A stretch of 64,000 nt of DNA, taken from positions 12,795,915-12,859,914 of the forward strand of contig JAOANR010000006.1 in assembly GCA_030278955.1 (NCBI GenBank), read 5' to 3'. Position 1 is the stretch's first letter. Each line of letters starts with the position of its first letter. The notes beneath the pieces were generated by a model, which had not been told where the DNA came from, searched no databases, and saw only the letters and a program-made list of their open reading frames with translations. This document shows positions 34,342 to 46,007 of this stretch, one piece after another. The translations under genes were made by a program, and so were the position numbers. The stretch is from Hygrophila difformis. Its lineage: Eukaryota; Streptophyta; Magnoliopsida; Lamiales; Acanthaceae.

Positions 34342-35163
34342 TGTCTCTATTCCAACAGACTTATCCACCATCACACAACCGGATCTCCGCCTCTGGCTCC
34401 GGGCAATGGTTCGATATTATGGTAACATTTTCCTAAGTGTTGTCTGGCATATATGGCGAGAACGAAATGCCAGGGTGTTTCGTGGGTTAGCTGCTGCTCA
34501 TCACTCTCTGGTACGGCGGATCACTCCTTTCAAAGACATCCTTGATTCTAGCACGACCCGGGCTGTGGCAACCCCCTCAGTTCCTAGGTTGGTTTGTTGG
34601 AATATGGGTGAGTGGAATGGGCATTTCCTTCACTCCGATGGATCTGTGGATCAACAGCGCAATCGAGCAGGGTTTGGGGTGGTTTTACGGAGCTATGATG
34701 GTCACTGGATGGGTGGCGTAACAGGGTTTATTGGGGAGGCTTCTGTCCTATGCGCTGAATTGGTCGGGCTCCTCCATGGCCTCCGATTGGCGCTAGATAA
34801 AGGTATTCTTGAGATCTGCTGCTGTTGTGATTCTACAGCTGCGCTCCAGCTCTTGGATTCACCCACATCTGACACTCATTGGTTGTCGGCTTACTTATCA
34901 TCTATCCGGGATCTTCGAAGTCGGTTCCGGACATGCCACTTCAAACATATTCTTCGCGAAGGGAATGCTGTTGCGGATTCCTTGGCTAAATTGGGGGCAA
35001 GCGAGGAGCACTTTTTCACGACTTGGGCTTATCCCCCGGATCCAGTTAAGAGTCTTCTTGCGGCTGACATGGCGGGGACCTGGTTCCCTCGTGTCCGCTG
35101 ATCTTGGGTACCTTATCTTGTTTTCCTATTTTTTTCCCGGCCTTGCTAGACTCTATGCAAAAA
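34342..35163 (+). mobile_element. 5'-truncated L1-type LINE with 17-bp target duplication
   Basis: The 17-bp string aattatccattaatccg occurs at 34325-34341 and again at 35164-35180, bracketing the copy. The reading frame 34406-35101 is intact and encodes the end of ORF2: WHIWRERNARVFRG, then an RNase H domain with LHSDGSVDQQRNRAGFG, AELVGLLHGLRLAL, CCCDSTAALQLL and HILREGNAVADSLAKLG, then TTWAYPPDPVK. The tail ends CTAGACTCTATGC plus A-run. Endonuclease and reverse transcriptase are absent, as expected for incomplete reverse transcription. Intact codons and the near-perfect duplication point to a recent insertion. Confidence 0.88.
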
Positions 35164-35222
35164 AATTATCCATTAATCCGATTAAGGCGGAAGGAAAATC
35201 TATGCATGCTAAGAAAAAATTA

Positions 35223-35587
35223 CTCCCCACGTCCCAACTAAAATGTTTTATTTGACTTGGATCTGCAAGGGTAATTACGTACGCATCTCCCAAAGCAGTT
35301 TTTTGCATACACAAGGCTCGAGCCCAGGACCTTGCTTAAGGTACTAGAACCTCATCCACTCAAGGCAACTGCTGTTGGTAATTTTTTAATTATTAATACC
35401 TCAAAAAATATATATATATATATATAAGTAAAAATTATATTCTAAAAATATACGATTAGACAAATCTAACAAGACCGTACTCGATTATTTTTCCAATTAT
35501 ATACTTACAATAATATTGAGTTAAAGTTGAATAATGAATAGTGTCAAAAAGTCAAATAAAATGTTTTACATGGATTGGAGGGAGGAG
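35223..35587. mobile_element. Diverged Stowaway MITE containing a SINE
   Basis: Ends CTCCCCACGTCCCAACTAAAA and ATGGATTGGAGGGAGGAG are flanked by TA. Subterminal ATGTTTTATTTGACTT and AGTCAAATAAAATGTTTTA are inverted copies. A SINE (35277-35376) and an (AT)n run lie inside. Confidence 0.7.
35277..35376 (-). repeat. tRNA-derived SINE (copy 3)
   Basis: On the minus strand: CCTTGAGTGGATGAGGTTCTAG (box A side), TTAAGCAAGG, GGGCTCGAGCC (box B), TTGTGTATGCAAAAAACTGC. This is the same order as the copies at 5748 and 6660. A 7-bp ggtaatt flanks it (35270-35276, 35377-35383). Confidence 0.65.
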
Positions 35588-35803
35588 TATTTTAGAATTA
35601 TTTATCTAATTTTAATAAAACAAACTTAAATTTTTTTTAAAAAAAAAAATTGAAAAACCTAATGTGTTCAATTCATCAATTGGCAGAGGAAACCGGCGAA
35701 AGTAATTGAAATTCATTTTGATTTCAAATGGGGGCAGTAGTGCAGAATTGCAGATAGGTGCTAGACGATGAAAAGCTGTATGGGAGTGTAATACTAAGTA
35801 CTA

Positions 35804-36082
35804 CTCCCTTCGTCCCGTCCGATATTTATCTTCTTACTTTCCGTTTTTGGACGTCCCACATTTATCTTCCTACCCCAAAAACGGAAATTTTTTTTTACTA
35901 AAATGTCCCTACATGTCCATATATTTACAGAAAAACCAATCCTTAATTTTACTAACAATTGCACTACAAGACAAAAAGAGACAAATTTACCCCTCAAAAA
36001 GTACACATGAAAATAATAAAATACAACTTTCTTAAACTCCGTATCTACAGTGTCGAAGAAGATAAATATGGGACGGAGTGAG
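35804..36082. mobile_element. Stowaway MITE
   Basis: Ends CTCCCTTCGTCCCGTCCGATA and ATATGGGACGGAGTGAG, flanked by TA at 35802-35803 and 36083-36084. Subterminal TTTATCTTCTTAC and GAAGATAAATATG are inverted. The interior differs from the 260-bp group. Confidence 0.8.
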
Positions 36083-36084
36083 TA

Positions 36085-37065
36085 CTACTTATAATGGTTG
36101 AAGTGACAATTAAGATGGGCAGCTAGCTGCGCTGTATATATGGCGTAGGACAGCTCTTTCTTTCTGTGTCATAGTATCTATTTGTATCCCAATTCCCATG
36201 CCCTAAAAGTCCTACAGCAACCAAGCAAGCAAAGGGATATCCATCATAGACAATACTAGTAATATATAGGCTGTACGAGTCTGCGCGCTGGTTTATACTA
36301 ATACCCTTTCCCTATTTCATTTCAATTTTCACTCACTCGCCACTCGGCATCCTTATCCCGAGCTTACCTTATAGCCTATAATATGTAGTATAGGCTTGGC
36401 TTATTGCCATATGATAAACACTACTACTGCTATAGCCTGTCAAAATGTGAGACGCAGTAGTCAGTTTCAGGGCTCTACTGCTTTACGCCATTGCCGCCGG
36501 CCCTCTACAATTCACCCTACGGAGAACAGAATACTGTACTATATATGATGTGGTAATTCCTGGTAAAAGAAGATTTGATGATGATGATGAATATGAGAAA
36601 TGCAGCAGGTTGCATTTGAATTGAATTGAAAGAAAGCAATTGCTTGCATTTGATTTGGCTAAACTAAAGGCTTTATATGCGTACTTAACCATTTTAATTG
36701 GACATGGAGAGCGCGGGAGTGATTTTTATTGGCACATGAGCAATCTCAATCCATGATGATAGGAAATGATGTTACAGCAGTGTGGTATAGGAGTATAAAA
36801 ATTGTGCACAGATCCCCAAGGAATTTATTCAGGAATGCCACCCATTACCCAGCATTTTTTCCATTTCCTTCTTATCAATCTTCGTATTAGTACTCTTTCT
36901 TGTTTTCCTTAAAGCTCCCCTCACCCCCCACAAATCACAATACTTCATGTCATATACTACTACTGTACTTCGTATGCACTATACAAGTGTACAGTACTAC
37001 TAATAACAATAATTAGTAATTGTCATTTTTTTTAAAAAAAAAATTATCATAAATGTATGTTACTA
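36085..37065. other. Intergenic, distal promoter region of the ANT gene; nothing recognised
   Basis: No gene or repeat terminus seen. Pyrimidine-rich and TACT/AGTA-rich patches are present. Confidence 0.4.
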
Positions 37066-37547
37066 CTCACTTCGTCCCGCGAAAGTTGACGCGTATTCCT
37101 TTTTGAGCTGTCCTACAAAATTTGACACGTTTTCTTTTTTAGATAAATTAAATTAATATAAATATAATTAGAATCTTAATGGTTTTTAAAAACCCATTAA
37201 AAGTAATTACTTTAACTATTCTGCACAACTCCCAATACACTTTTATTTTTCTATACAAATCCCTTACATTTCTTTAATTCTCCATATCTCAAAATAGGTA
37301 CAAATAAAAATTATATAAAATATATATTCTAAAACTAGACACCTAGACGATTCTAACAAGACCACACTTGAATATTTTTTTAAAATTAAATCATTATCAT
37401 AATATTAAGTCAAAGTTAAACAATAAGTAAAGTGAAAATTCATTAAAATTTTAAACACAAATACCCACAACACTTTAACCATTAAACTCTACTACATAAA
37501 TTACCGTGCCCAAAAGAAACGCGTCAACTTTCGCGGGACGGAGGGAG
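37066..37547. mobile_element. Stowaway MITE (482-bp subfamily, copy A) in the ANT promoter
   Basis: Ends CTCACTTCGTCCCGCGAAAG and CTTTCGCGGGACGGAGGGAG form inverted repeats of about 35 bp that include GTTGACGCGT and ACGCGTCAAC; TA flanks at 37064-37065 and 37548-37549. It is nearly identical in length and sequence to the copy at 54947 and related, in reverse orientation, to 53456. It ends about 190 bp upstream of the TATA box at 37738. Confidence 0.88.
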
Positions 37548-37737
37548 TACATGTCTTTGTACAGTAGTATTTTTGAAAACTTGTTAACGCCTAATGGTGT
37601 TTTCTTCTGCATGAAATCCAGATAATCAATACTACAATCATCATATAAAAACATCTGAAACCCATGTAAACATAAACAGTTTAAGTAGAAATAGGATTTT
37701 TGTGCACAAGTCACCTGTGAGAAATTATTTTTTTAGC

Positions 37738-37745
37738 TATAAAAG
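37738..37745 (+). promoter_or_regulatory. TATA box of the ANT gene
   Basis: TATAAAAG lies 235 bp upstream of the ANT start codon at 37973. A CT-rich leader, (CT)n near 37803-37818, follows, which is common in plant 5' untranslated regions. Confidence 0.6.
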
Positions 37746-37972
37746 GATATCCATCAACTTCACCATTATTCCCCCCTTACAACATCAACAACCGATTACG
37801 CCATCTCTCTCTCTCTCTTAAAAAAAAAAAAGAAAAAAGAAAAAAAGACAAACTGAACATACACATCTTCGCCCAAATGCTTGACTGCTTGAATACCTGC
37901 AGATTCCTCTAAATTCCTCATTGCTTCTGTTCCGTGTAAACTGGGAAGAAGAAGAAGAAGAAAAAGGAAACG

Positions 37973-40900
37973 ATGAAGTCCATGAACGAAGGTGGTCATG
38001 ACACCAGCAACAACTGGTTAGGATTTTCACTCTCACCCCACATGAAAATGGAGGCCAACAACACTGTCTCAGACACTCCCCCTCCTCCTCCTTCTGGAAC
38101 CTTCTTCAACCCCTCCTCACTCACTAATTATACTGCACTGCCCGAAACTCCTCAACACTTCCAATCCCCTCTCTCCATAATGCCCTTAAAATCTGATGGC
38201 TCCCTCTGCATCATGGAAGCAGCAGCAGCAGCACTCTCCACTCCCCACAACACACAAGGTTCAATTTTTTTTTTACCTCTCATCATCATCATCATTTCAC
38301 TACATTTTTCCTTAATTTCCTCAAGATTTTTGTCCTCCTCATTTACTTTCTGTTTCTGATTTTCTTCTAAAGGCGTCGTCCCCAATTCATCTCCCAAACT
38401 GGAGGACTTCCTAGGAGGCGCACCAATGGGCACAAACCACCATTTCCAAATCCACCCCACCGATGCCATGGCTCTGAGCCTAATCGACAGCAGCAGCCCA
38501 TTTTATAACCAGGTCCCGTTCAGACAGCAGCCTCAGTATTCCTCCTACTATTCCGGCCTCAACTTCAATGGAATCTTCCAGACAATTACGAACGACGAAC
38601 ACAACCAACAACAGAAACATGCCCAGCAGCAGATTGTGGGCGGCTGCAACACCGCCATTGCTCACCACCAGTTCCCCCAAATATCCGATGATGTAATGAA
38701 AACATGGATGCTGGAACATCACCACCATAACCAACAGAACCTGCAGGTCAACAACAACAACATTGCTGCTGACACTGCCAGCACGGCGGCCGTGGTGGTT
38801 GAGGAAGATAGGGGTGGAATGGGATGCGGTGAGCTGCAGTCGTTGAGCCTGTCCATGAGCCCTGGCTCTCAGTCGAGCTGCGTCACCAGACAGATCTCGC
38901 CAACTGAAAGCGTGGCCGCCATGGAAACGAAGAAGAGAGGGTGTGAGAAACTCGGGGGGCAGCAGAAACCCACTGTTCATAGGAAATCTATTGATACATT
39001 TGGGCAAAGGACGTCTCAGTACAGAGGGGTTACAAGGTTAGTTTTAGTTCCCCTTTTTGTCTGAATTTGTTTTTCTTGATTCACCATCATTACATACTAC
39101 ACTTCAGTTCAATGATGTCCTGAGATCACTTCATTTGCTTCATTTTTTCGGAAAGATTATTGGTAGGATATGATTGTTTGTTAGTCCATTCCACCTCGTT
39201 TAATTACTGGAAATGTTTGGGGTTTAAATTATTTTTTTATATTTAAGTGAGAAATAATTTGTCAATTACTATATCATATGATGTCTTCTTCCCCCACAGA
39301 CACCGTTGGACAGGTAGATACGAAGCTCACTTATGGGACAACAGTTGTAAGAAAGAAGGGCAGACCAGAAAAGGCAGGCAAGGTGAGTCAAGAAAACAGG
39401 CATACTTCAATATATCCCTAAATATTCACGCCGAAAAGAAAAATCAATGGAAAAGAAATCCTTGAAAATGTATCCCCATACCTCCGATTTAGATATTTCA
39501 TAAAGAGATATTATCACACGTATTATTATGCAAAAAACCTCCTAAAGTCCATCCTTGCATTCAATTTTCATACATGCTTTTTGACTATCCCTTCTACATT
39601 ATTCGCCGTTTTTCATTACCTGACTTGCTTTGAATTTTGTTTTGTCCGGATCTGCTGTTGTCATCAAACCACACAAACCGCAGTCTATCTTGGTAAGAAT
39701 TCACGTTCACTAGATAGATCCCGTAGGAAGTAGATTTCTTTTTTAATTTACTACTATTTTCCTTCAAATTTGTGGGATTATAATTGACCATTAATTAATT
39801 TTATTACAACAACAATATAGGTGGCTACGATAAGGAAGAGAAAGCTGCTAGGGCCTACGATCTTGCCGCTCTCAAGTACTGGGGCCCTTCTACCCACATT
39901 AACTTTGGGGTACAACACCACAAACATAGCACATTCATTCCCTTTCTTAATTACATACTGCATCTTTGTCCTATTATTTGGATGGTTTGGTAATTTGGCA
40001 TTTTCTCTCATGCATTGGCTGTAATTTTTTGAATTAAGCTGGAAAATTACCATCAAGAACTTGAGGAAATGAAGAGCATGAGCAGACAAGAATATGTCGC
40101 CCATCTAAGAAGGTAACCAAACGGACACTCATACATCTACCACCTTAATATCGTCTTGGTTCTTACATTCCACATGTACGCGTCTTATAATTCAGGAAAA
40201 GCAGTGGATTTTCTAGAGGCGCTTCAATATACAGAGGTGTCACAAGGTGTAATTTCAATTTCTCCTCATGCGTTATATTAATACATACTTCTGTGTGTTA
40301 GAAGATTAATGATCAAGATATAATTTCTTTTTTTTTTCTTGTTAGCAGGCATCATCAGCACGGAAGGTGGCAAGCAAGAATTGGTCGTGTTGCTGGCAAC
40401 AAGGACCTTTATCTCGGAACCTTCAGTAAGTCTGAAGTTCTTTTATCTATGTGTGTTTTACCTTTTCAGTATATGGTAGTAGCTTTCACTTGTCTGAGAA
40501 TATATATAGGTATGGAATTGTGCTTTTGTTCATAATTAATTCTATTAAAATTTCCATTACATTCTAAAATCTGTGTTTTCTTTAATTTCCTCATATATAT
40601 ATGGTCCCTTTTTATATTGCGCATGCTTTTTGTAAGGCTGTTGATGGAGCAGCTTTGACCCTGCCTGCCTGGTTTCATATACTCTTGGAACTTTTTTCCA
40701 AGGCTGTTCTTTTAGGACCAAAAAAGAAAGAAAAAAGGATGAACAATGCACTAAAATTATTCCCTGCACAAAATTAATCACTTTTCAGGCACACAAGAGG
40801 AAGCAGCCGAAGCCTACGACATCGCGGCGATCAAGTTCCGGGGCGCAAACGCAGTCACAAACTTCGACATATCACGGTACGACGTGGAGAAAATAATGGC

Positions 40901-41414
40901 GAGCAACACCCTGCCTACGGGAGAGATTGCGAGGCGGACCAAACCCGATCATGACAGGGCCGTCGTTGCAGGGACCACCGTCCCCACCATCGGCTACAGC
41001 AGCGCCACAACCGCGGACAATGTTATTCCCATCATGCCGGATTGGAAAATGGTGCTCCAAAATCAGGACAGCGTTGTTGCTGCCGTGGAAGCACTGAATG
41101 CCAAAACCTTAAACGCAGGACACTATCAACATAATTCCGCGGTCACGGTGGCCCTGCACGACCTCATTGGCATCGAATCGAGCCAAACGATGACAGTTGC
41201 GGACGATTCATCGACCGCCTTGGTGCCGCATTTTTCCAATCCATCATCTCTGGTAACGAGCCTGAGTAGTTCCCGGGAAGCTAGCCCGGAAAAATTTAGC
41301 TCTCCGGTCCTCTTTGCGAAGCCGGTGAGTACGTGGGCCACGGATACGCAGGCGAGGATGATGTCGCTCGCCGCGGCCCACCTACCGATGTTTGCTGCAT
41401 GGAACAATGCGTAA
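37973..41414 (+). CDS. ANT: AINTEGUMENTA-type AP2 transcription factor (double AP2 domain)
   Basis: A nuclear DNA-binding regulator; in Arabidopsis ANT promotes cell proliferation and organ growth in floral and ovule primordia. Exons: 37973-38258, 38373-39036, 39300-39382, 39684-39692, 39821-39909, 40039-40112, 40196-40246, 40349-40425, 40789-41414. They join in frame to 652 aa plus TAA. The 9-nt fourth exon (TCTATCTTG) encodes part of VYLG, a hallmark of AP2-family genes. AP2 repeat 1 spans about 309-377 ([20 protein letters not shown]), the linker about 378-410 ([11 protein letters not shown]), repeat 2 about 411-475 ([20 protein letters not shown]). ANT-specific blocks outside the domains decide the orthology: [14 protein letters not shown] at the start, [53 protein letters not shown], and the C-terminal [10 protein letters not shown]. 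Other AIL/PLT members lack several of these. Somewhat longer than Arabidopsis ANT (555 aa), mainly in Asn/His/Gln-rich stretches. Confidence 0.95.
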
Positions 41415-42816
41415 TGCAAAGAGGGTTTTGTGAAAATTGCATGGAAGTGCAATTCTGTTTTGAATTTTTTTTTTTTTTTTTTTCTTAATGAAGAGAGAAA
41501 GGTAGCCTCTTTATGGGGTGAAAATTGGGATGAGGATTATGCAAAATGGGAGGAATGTTGTAGCATTAATCAGAAAAATGCACATGCATGATTGAAATCC
41601 ACTTTAACTTTTTGCTCATTTTGTTCCTTTCAAGTACAAGTTAAAAAATGAAAAATAAAGGGGGGGGGAGCTCATGCATACCAATAATGCAAAAATGCTA
41701 AATGGGAATTGCTCCTTTTGACCACACAATAAACATTTTCTTCATGACACAATGATGATCGCTTTCCTGTTGCTCATCTGAGCTTTTCTCAAAGGGAACA
41801 GACATTCCCTCCCATAATTCAAAAGTGGGTAGTGGAAGGAGATTGCTTTATGTGGGCAACTTTTGTGGAAAAAAAATTAATAAAATAAAATTTATGTGAG
41901 GAATGATTGATTAGTTTATGCTTTGCCTCCTATATTAAGTGGCACTGAGGCTTAAATATTCATTTATGCCTAAAAAGTTTTCCCACCATAAACCTCCACT
42001 TGTTTATCTCTATCTACATCACATAAATCAATTTGTAAAGCAAATGTGTGTCTTGATATATGAATTATAGTATATATCGTAAGCAATTAATCATTCTTTT
42101 AATTTAATTCCCTGGTGTCGGTTAATGTAAATTATCAAATGTGATACGAGAATAATTAAAGGGTGTTCTATTGTCTTAGCTTGGAATTGTTTACGACAGC
42201 ATGGCAATCGATGTTGGAATAAATTATAATTATACGTGGAGTTGGTGTTCTATTGTCTTGGAATTGTTTGTTGTGAGTTGTAACATCATTCACATTTTCA
42301 AAATTTATAAATGGACAGAAGAATAACATAGAAAATAAAAATAATCATGCTAACTATTTTGATTTAATAAAACCGTATGTGAAGATCCTATACATAAATC
42401 TCAATTCTTTTGTAAAAATAAAATAACGAACATACTAACGCATCCTTTAATTTGAAGAAAGTGAAATACCTGTAATTTGCCAAAGCATATATATAGAGAG
42501 CCAATTCCCGACTTGAAATTCATTCCGTCACCTATACGACACCCAAAAAAAAACAAAAAAACAAAAAAACAAAAAAAAAAACAAAACAAAACAAAACAAA
42601 AGGTAAGCCCTCGATGCGTGAGTGTAATCAAAATCCTAATTTTGCGCGTACTAATGCTTAGCTAGCTACACTTTGTGAGGTGTCATTGCAAGCAAAATTT
42701 ATTGTTGTGGTACTCATATTCTTTGGCAATTTTTTTTTTCCTGAACAACATATTCTTTGGCAGTTGTTAAATTTATCAAAACAAATACTTATAAAATATC
42801 AATTACATTTGGTTTG
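41415..42816. other. 3' flank of ANT and intergenic DNA
   Basis: A T-run and an A-rich stretch follow the stop codon; no strong gene signal. A (CAAAA)n-like tract covers about 42541-42600. Confidence 0.5.
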
Positions 42817-42890
42817 AGTGGTATAAGGCTCGAGCCACTTAAGGAAATATTTGGGTTCGAGCTATTTGTGAATGCATAAAACTAATTTTT
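42817..42890 (+). repeat. SINE fragment
   Basis: TTTGGTTTGAGTGGTATAAGG (box A-like) precedes TTGGGTTCGAGC (box B) and GAATGCATAAAACT. This is the arrangement of the other SINEs, but shorter. Confidence 0.5.
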
Positions 42891-43020
42891 TTTTGCTCAA
42901 TAGCCTATACGGGCTAGGAAAAGGGATGGTAGGAGTCCATGTCACACAAATTACAAAAGAGAATAAAAGGAAGAGAGAGGGGGTCAGTGGAAAAACGAAC
43001 CTCCAACCTGTAAGTCAAGG
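42886..43020 (-). mobile_element. LINE 3'-tail fragment
   Basis: On the minus strand it ends CCTAGCCCGTATAGGCTATTGAGC plus A-run. This matches the 3' tails of the LINE copies at 45228 and 55731 (CTAGCCTTTxTTGG...A-run). No coding sequence remains. Confidence 0.45.
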
Positions 43021-43027
43021 GAACTTA

Positions 43028-43827
43028 GGCCCTGTTCTCTAGGCCTTAATTTTTCTGATCTGATCTGAATTTGTAAAATCTGATCTGGTCTGATCTGAAT
43101 TTGTCTGATCTGATCTGAATGTTTCTGGTCTGGTCTGATTCCATCTGGTCTGATCTGGTCTGATCTGAATTGATCTGATCTGGTCTGATCTGTTCTGATC
43201 TTATTTTATTTATATTTGGATTCTAATTATTTTTTCGATAAGCTATTTTGATTCTAATTAAATTATGGTAATAATAATAATAATATATAATAATAAAAAT
43301 TAATAATTACTATTATTTATTATATATAATAATAATAATAATTAATTAATAGTTTTTATTATTATGTTTAGTTATTTTTGAAAATATTTTTGAAAGTATT
43401 TTCTAATATATTTCTAAAATATTTAATGAAAGTATTTAAAACTATATTTGAAAGTATTTATAATATAAAATATATTAAAAACGTGACTAGTATATTTAAA
43501 TAATATTTTAAAGAGCAAAAAAATATTTTGAAAAATACTTTTAAAATTAGTATTAAATAAGTACAATATAAATAATATTTGCATACATTCCTATATGTTT
43601 TTGCCTTTTTTTTAAAAAATATTATATGTAATTATGTAATTGTATTATAATGATCTGATCTGGTCTGATCTGATCTGGTCTGAATGTTTCTGGTCTGGTC
43701 TGGTCTGGTCTGATCTGATCTGATTTGATCTGGTCTGATCTGAATGCTTCTTATCTGATCTGGTCTGATCTGATTTTGGAAAAAAATAAGTAATAAGGTC
43801 TGAAAATAAGTTGTAGAGAACGGGGCC
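43028..43827. mobile_element. PIF/Harbinger-type MITE with TCTGA/TCTGG repeat arms
   Basis: Ends GGCCCTGTTCTCTA and TAGAGAACGGGGCC are inverted repeats (13 of 14), flanked by the 3-bp duplication TTA (43025-43027, 43828-43830), as in PIF/Harbinger elements. Both arms consist of direct 5-bp repeats TCTGA/TCTGG. The 400-bp core is extremely AT-rich. A peptide of repeating IRPDQ on the minus strand is produced by the array and is not a gene. Confidence 0.75.
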
Positions 43828-43830
43828 TTA

Positions 43831-44730
43831 GTCATTTATGCTAACTCCTCATTCCCTAGATAAAACTAATTTTGAATATGTTTAAACAATCTATTTCTTT
43901 AAAGGGGGGAAAAAAAACACTAATCCAAAATCACTTCATTAAAATTGATTTCCATTCCAAGTTAATAGTAATGGAGTATATTTTAGGGAAGCTAAAGTAT
44001 GTATTAATTACATTCTTGAATTAATCATGAAATGACATGAGAGGCGTTGAATGATACCAGAAAAGCAGGGAAATTTGGGACATATAGGCTCCTGTTTTTT
44101 TTTGTAATTATTCGAGACAAGCCTTGACTGATATTTTGTATACGTTACCAGCATATATGTTAGTTGTCCCATCGGGTCACATTTTTGAATACTGATAGGA
44201 ATAATCTCAGTTAATTCTAGATGCATATTAGTATGTCAAAACAGCTAATTGGAATTAGGTTATTCTAAGCAATTTAAACTGAATTAGCTTATTTAAAAAG
44301 ACAAAATAACTTAAAACAGTGTTCAATCAGCTCTTTTTGAAACCGCTGCAAATAGCAGCATTTTGGATTTTAGCTTATTCTAGGCAAAAAGTTAGTCTCG
44401 AAATTATCAAACAGCTAATTTTAACTAATTATTATTCACAGAATCAGTTAACAGCTAACAATTAATTCCCAAACAGTGTCTATATTTTTCGGTTTTGAAT
44501 GGCAAAATGGATGTAATGGACATTATAACGTTAGCATTATCAATTTGCAATGTATTAACTAATTAATTAAAGGATTATTATTGCCAACATTTCAAATTAA
44601 TTGCAGTTTTCATCATAGATTTACTAACCACCGCAGTATTCCATATATGTATATACTTACTACACTACACATTTACTAATATTCTTATTTATGGTTAAAA
44701 TTTTGAATCTGTTTTTAGAATTGTAGAGGG
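43831..44730. other. Intergenic, nothing recognised
   Basis: AT-rich sequence without convincing frames or repeat ends. ACAGCTAATTGGAATTAGG and related words recur (about 44240-44460), perhaps a degraded repeat. Confidence 0.4.
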
Positions 44731-44733
44731 GTT

Positions 44734-45215
44734 TTTTTTTGGATGAGCCGAAGTGGCCAGCAAAGGGGTACAAAGACGAAATAAGAAAAACAAGGAAACA
44801 AAAAGAAAGGGGAACAACCGGGGAGAGGGAACAAGAACACAGACAAGGAAAAACCACCAACACAAAACACCAACACTGGAACATTAATAACGAGGGAGGC
44901 AAACTCCCATTGCATCCTCAACAAGAACACCCTTGATGAAGTCCGGAGGGAAGGCCCATGTTGTGTAGAACAACTCCAACGAGGCCCCGTGTCTAGCAAG
45001 GCGATCCGCCACTCTATTGCCTTCTCTCAAGACATGATAAAATATACATTCTTCGAAGGAGTCTCGCAACTCACAGATCTTGAGGATGGTAGCTGCATAG
45101 GGATGTAAAAGGTCCGAGGAAAACACTGATGTGATCGCCACTTGAGAGTCAAAGTAGCAACAGATTCGAGTAATCCCGCAAAGGCATGGATTTTGAAAAG
45201 CATGCTGCATTCATA
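44734..45215 (-). mobile_element. 5'-truncated LINE, minus strand (RNase H end)
   Basis: The minus strand reads FDSQVAITSVFSS, KICELRDSFEECIFYHVLREGNRVADRLARHG and TTWAFPPDFIKG with a stop near 44884. An untranslated tail ends in GGCCACTTCGGCTCATCC plus an A-run at 44734. This is the end of ORF2 of the same LINE superfamily as the copy at 46008. No clear target duplication was found. Confidence 0.75.
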
Positions 45216-45227
45216 TGCATACATATC

Positions 45228-45740
45228 ATCAATTTTTTTTTCGGAACAACCAATAAAGGCTAGGAAAGAAAATGAAAAAATTAGCTAGAGTGAAAAAACA
45301 AAAACTAGTATCGAGGAAATCTCGCACCAGCTGCATCTGCTGTAAGCAAAGGCTTCACCACATCCGGTGGAAAGGCCCATGTCGTGAAAAATAATTCACT
45401 GTCCGCTCCCATCTTCGCCAAACAATCTGCCACCGCATTGCTTTCTCTCAAAATGTGCTCAAAGCAACAAGAGTTGAACCCCCGACGAATATCCCTAATT
45501 CTCAATAGCATTGTCCCAACCAATGAGAAGTATTAGGCTCTGTCTTGACCAACCTTAAAGCTTTCTTAGAATCACATAGGCAACAAATGTCGGTGTGGCC
45601 TAGCTCCCTCGCAAGTAACAGACCCTGCATGATGCCAACAAGCTCGGCATGTACAACAGAAGTATTGCCAAGGTAGCCTGAAACACCTCCCAACCATCTG
45701 CCGGAGACATCACGCAACACTGCTCCAAATTAAAACCCGC
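45228..45740 (-). mobile_element. 5'-truncated LINE, minus strand, with frameshift
   Basis: The minus strand reads LRDVSGRWLGGVSGYLG, AELVGIMQGLLLAREL and CCLCDSKKALRLV in one frame. After a shift near 45510 it reads HILRESNAVADCLAKMG and TTWAFPPDVVKPLL in another. The tail ends CCTAGCCTTTATTGG plus A-run. It abuts the previous LINE fragment. Confidence 0.75.
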
Positions 45741-46007
45741 ATGCCCTCAATTAAATCAAGGAGTTAAGGCCATCAAGAGGAAAAAAAATAATAATCATCA
45801 TTTTTTTTTTGCATGACATAATAATAATCATTTGATAGTATGTTAAACAATGAATCATTTTTTTAACCCAAAATAAATTTTGCAATTAAGATTAATATTT
45901 ATCAAATCATGTATAAATAAGAAGGAAACCCACTTAGCTCATTATTCACCAAGGTGAGACACTCAATAACAATAATAAATAAATGCCCACTAACTGCTAC
46001 GTAAGAC

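Noticed and set aside
38152..39007. Antisense ORFs opposite ANT exons 1-2
   Set aside because: The sense frame matches ANT throughout; the antisense frames are mirror effects of CAG/CAA-rich codons.
43632..43835. Peptide of repeating IRPDQIRSDQ
   Set aside because: Encoded by the pentamer array of the Harbinger-like MITE.
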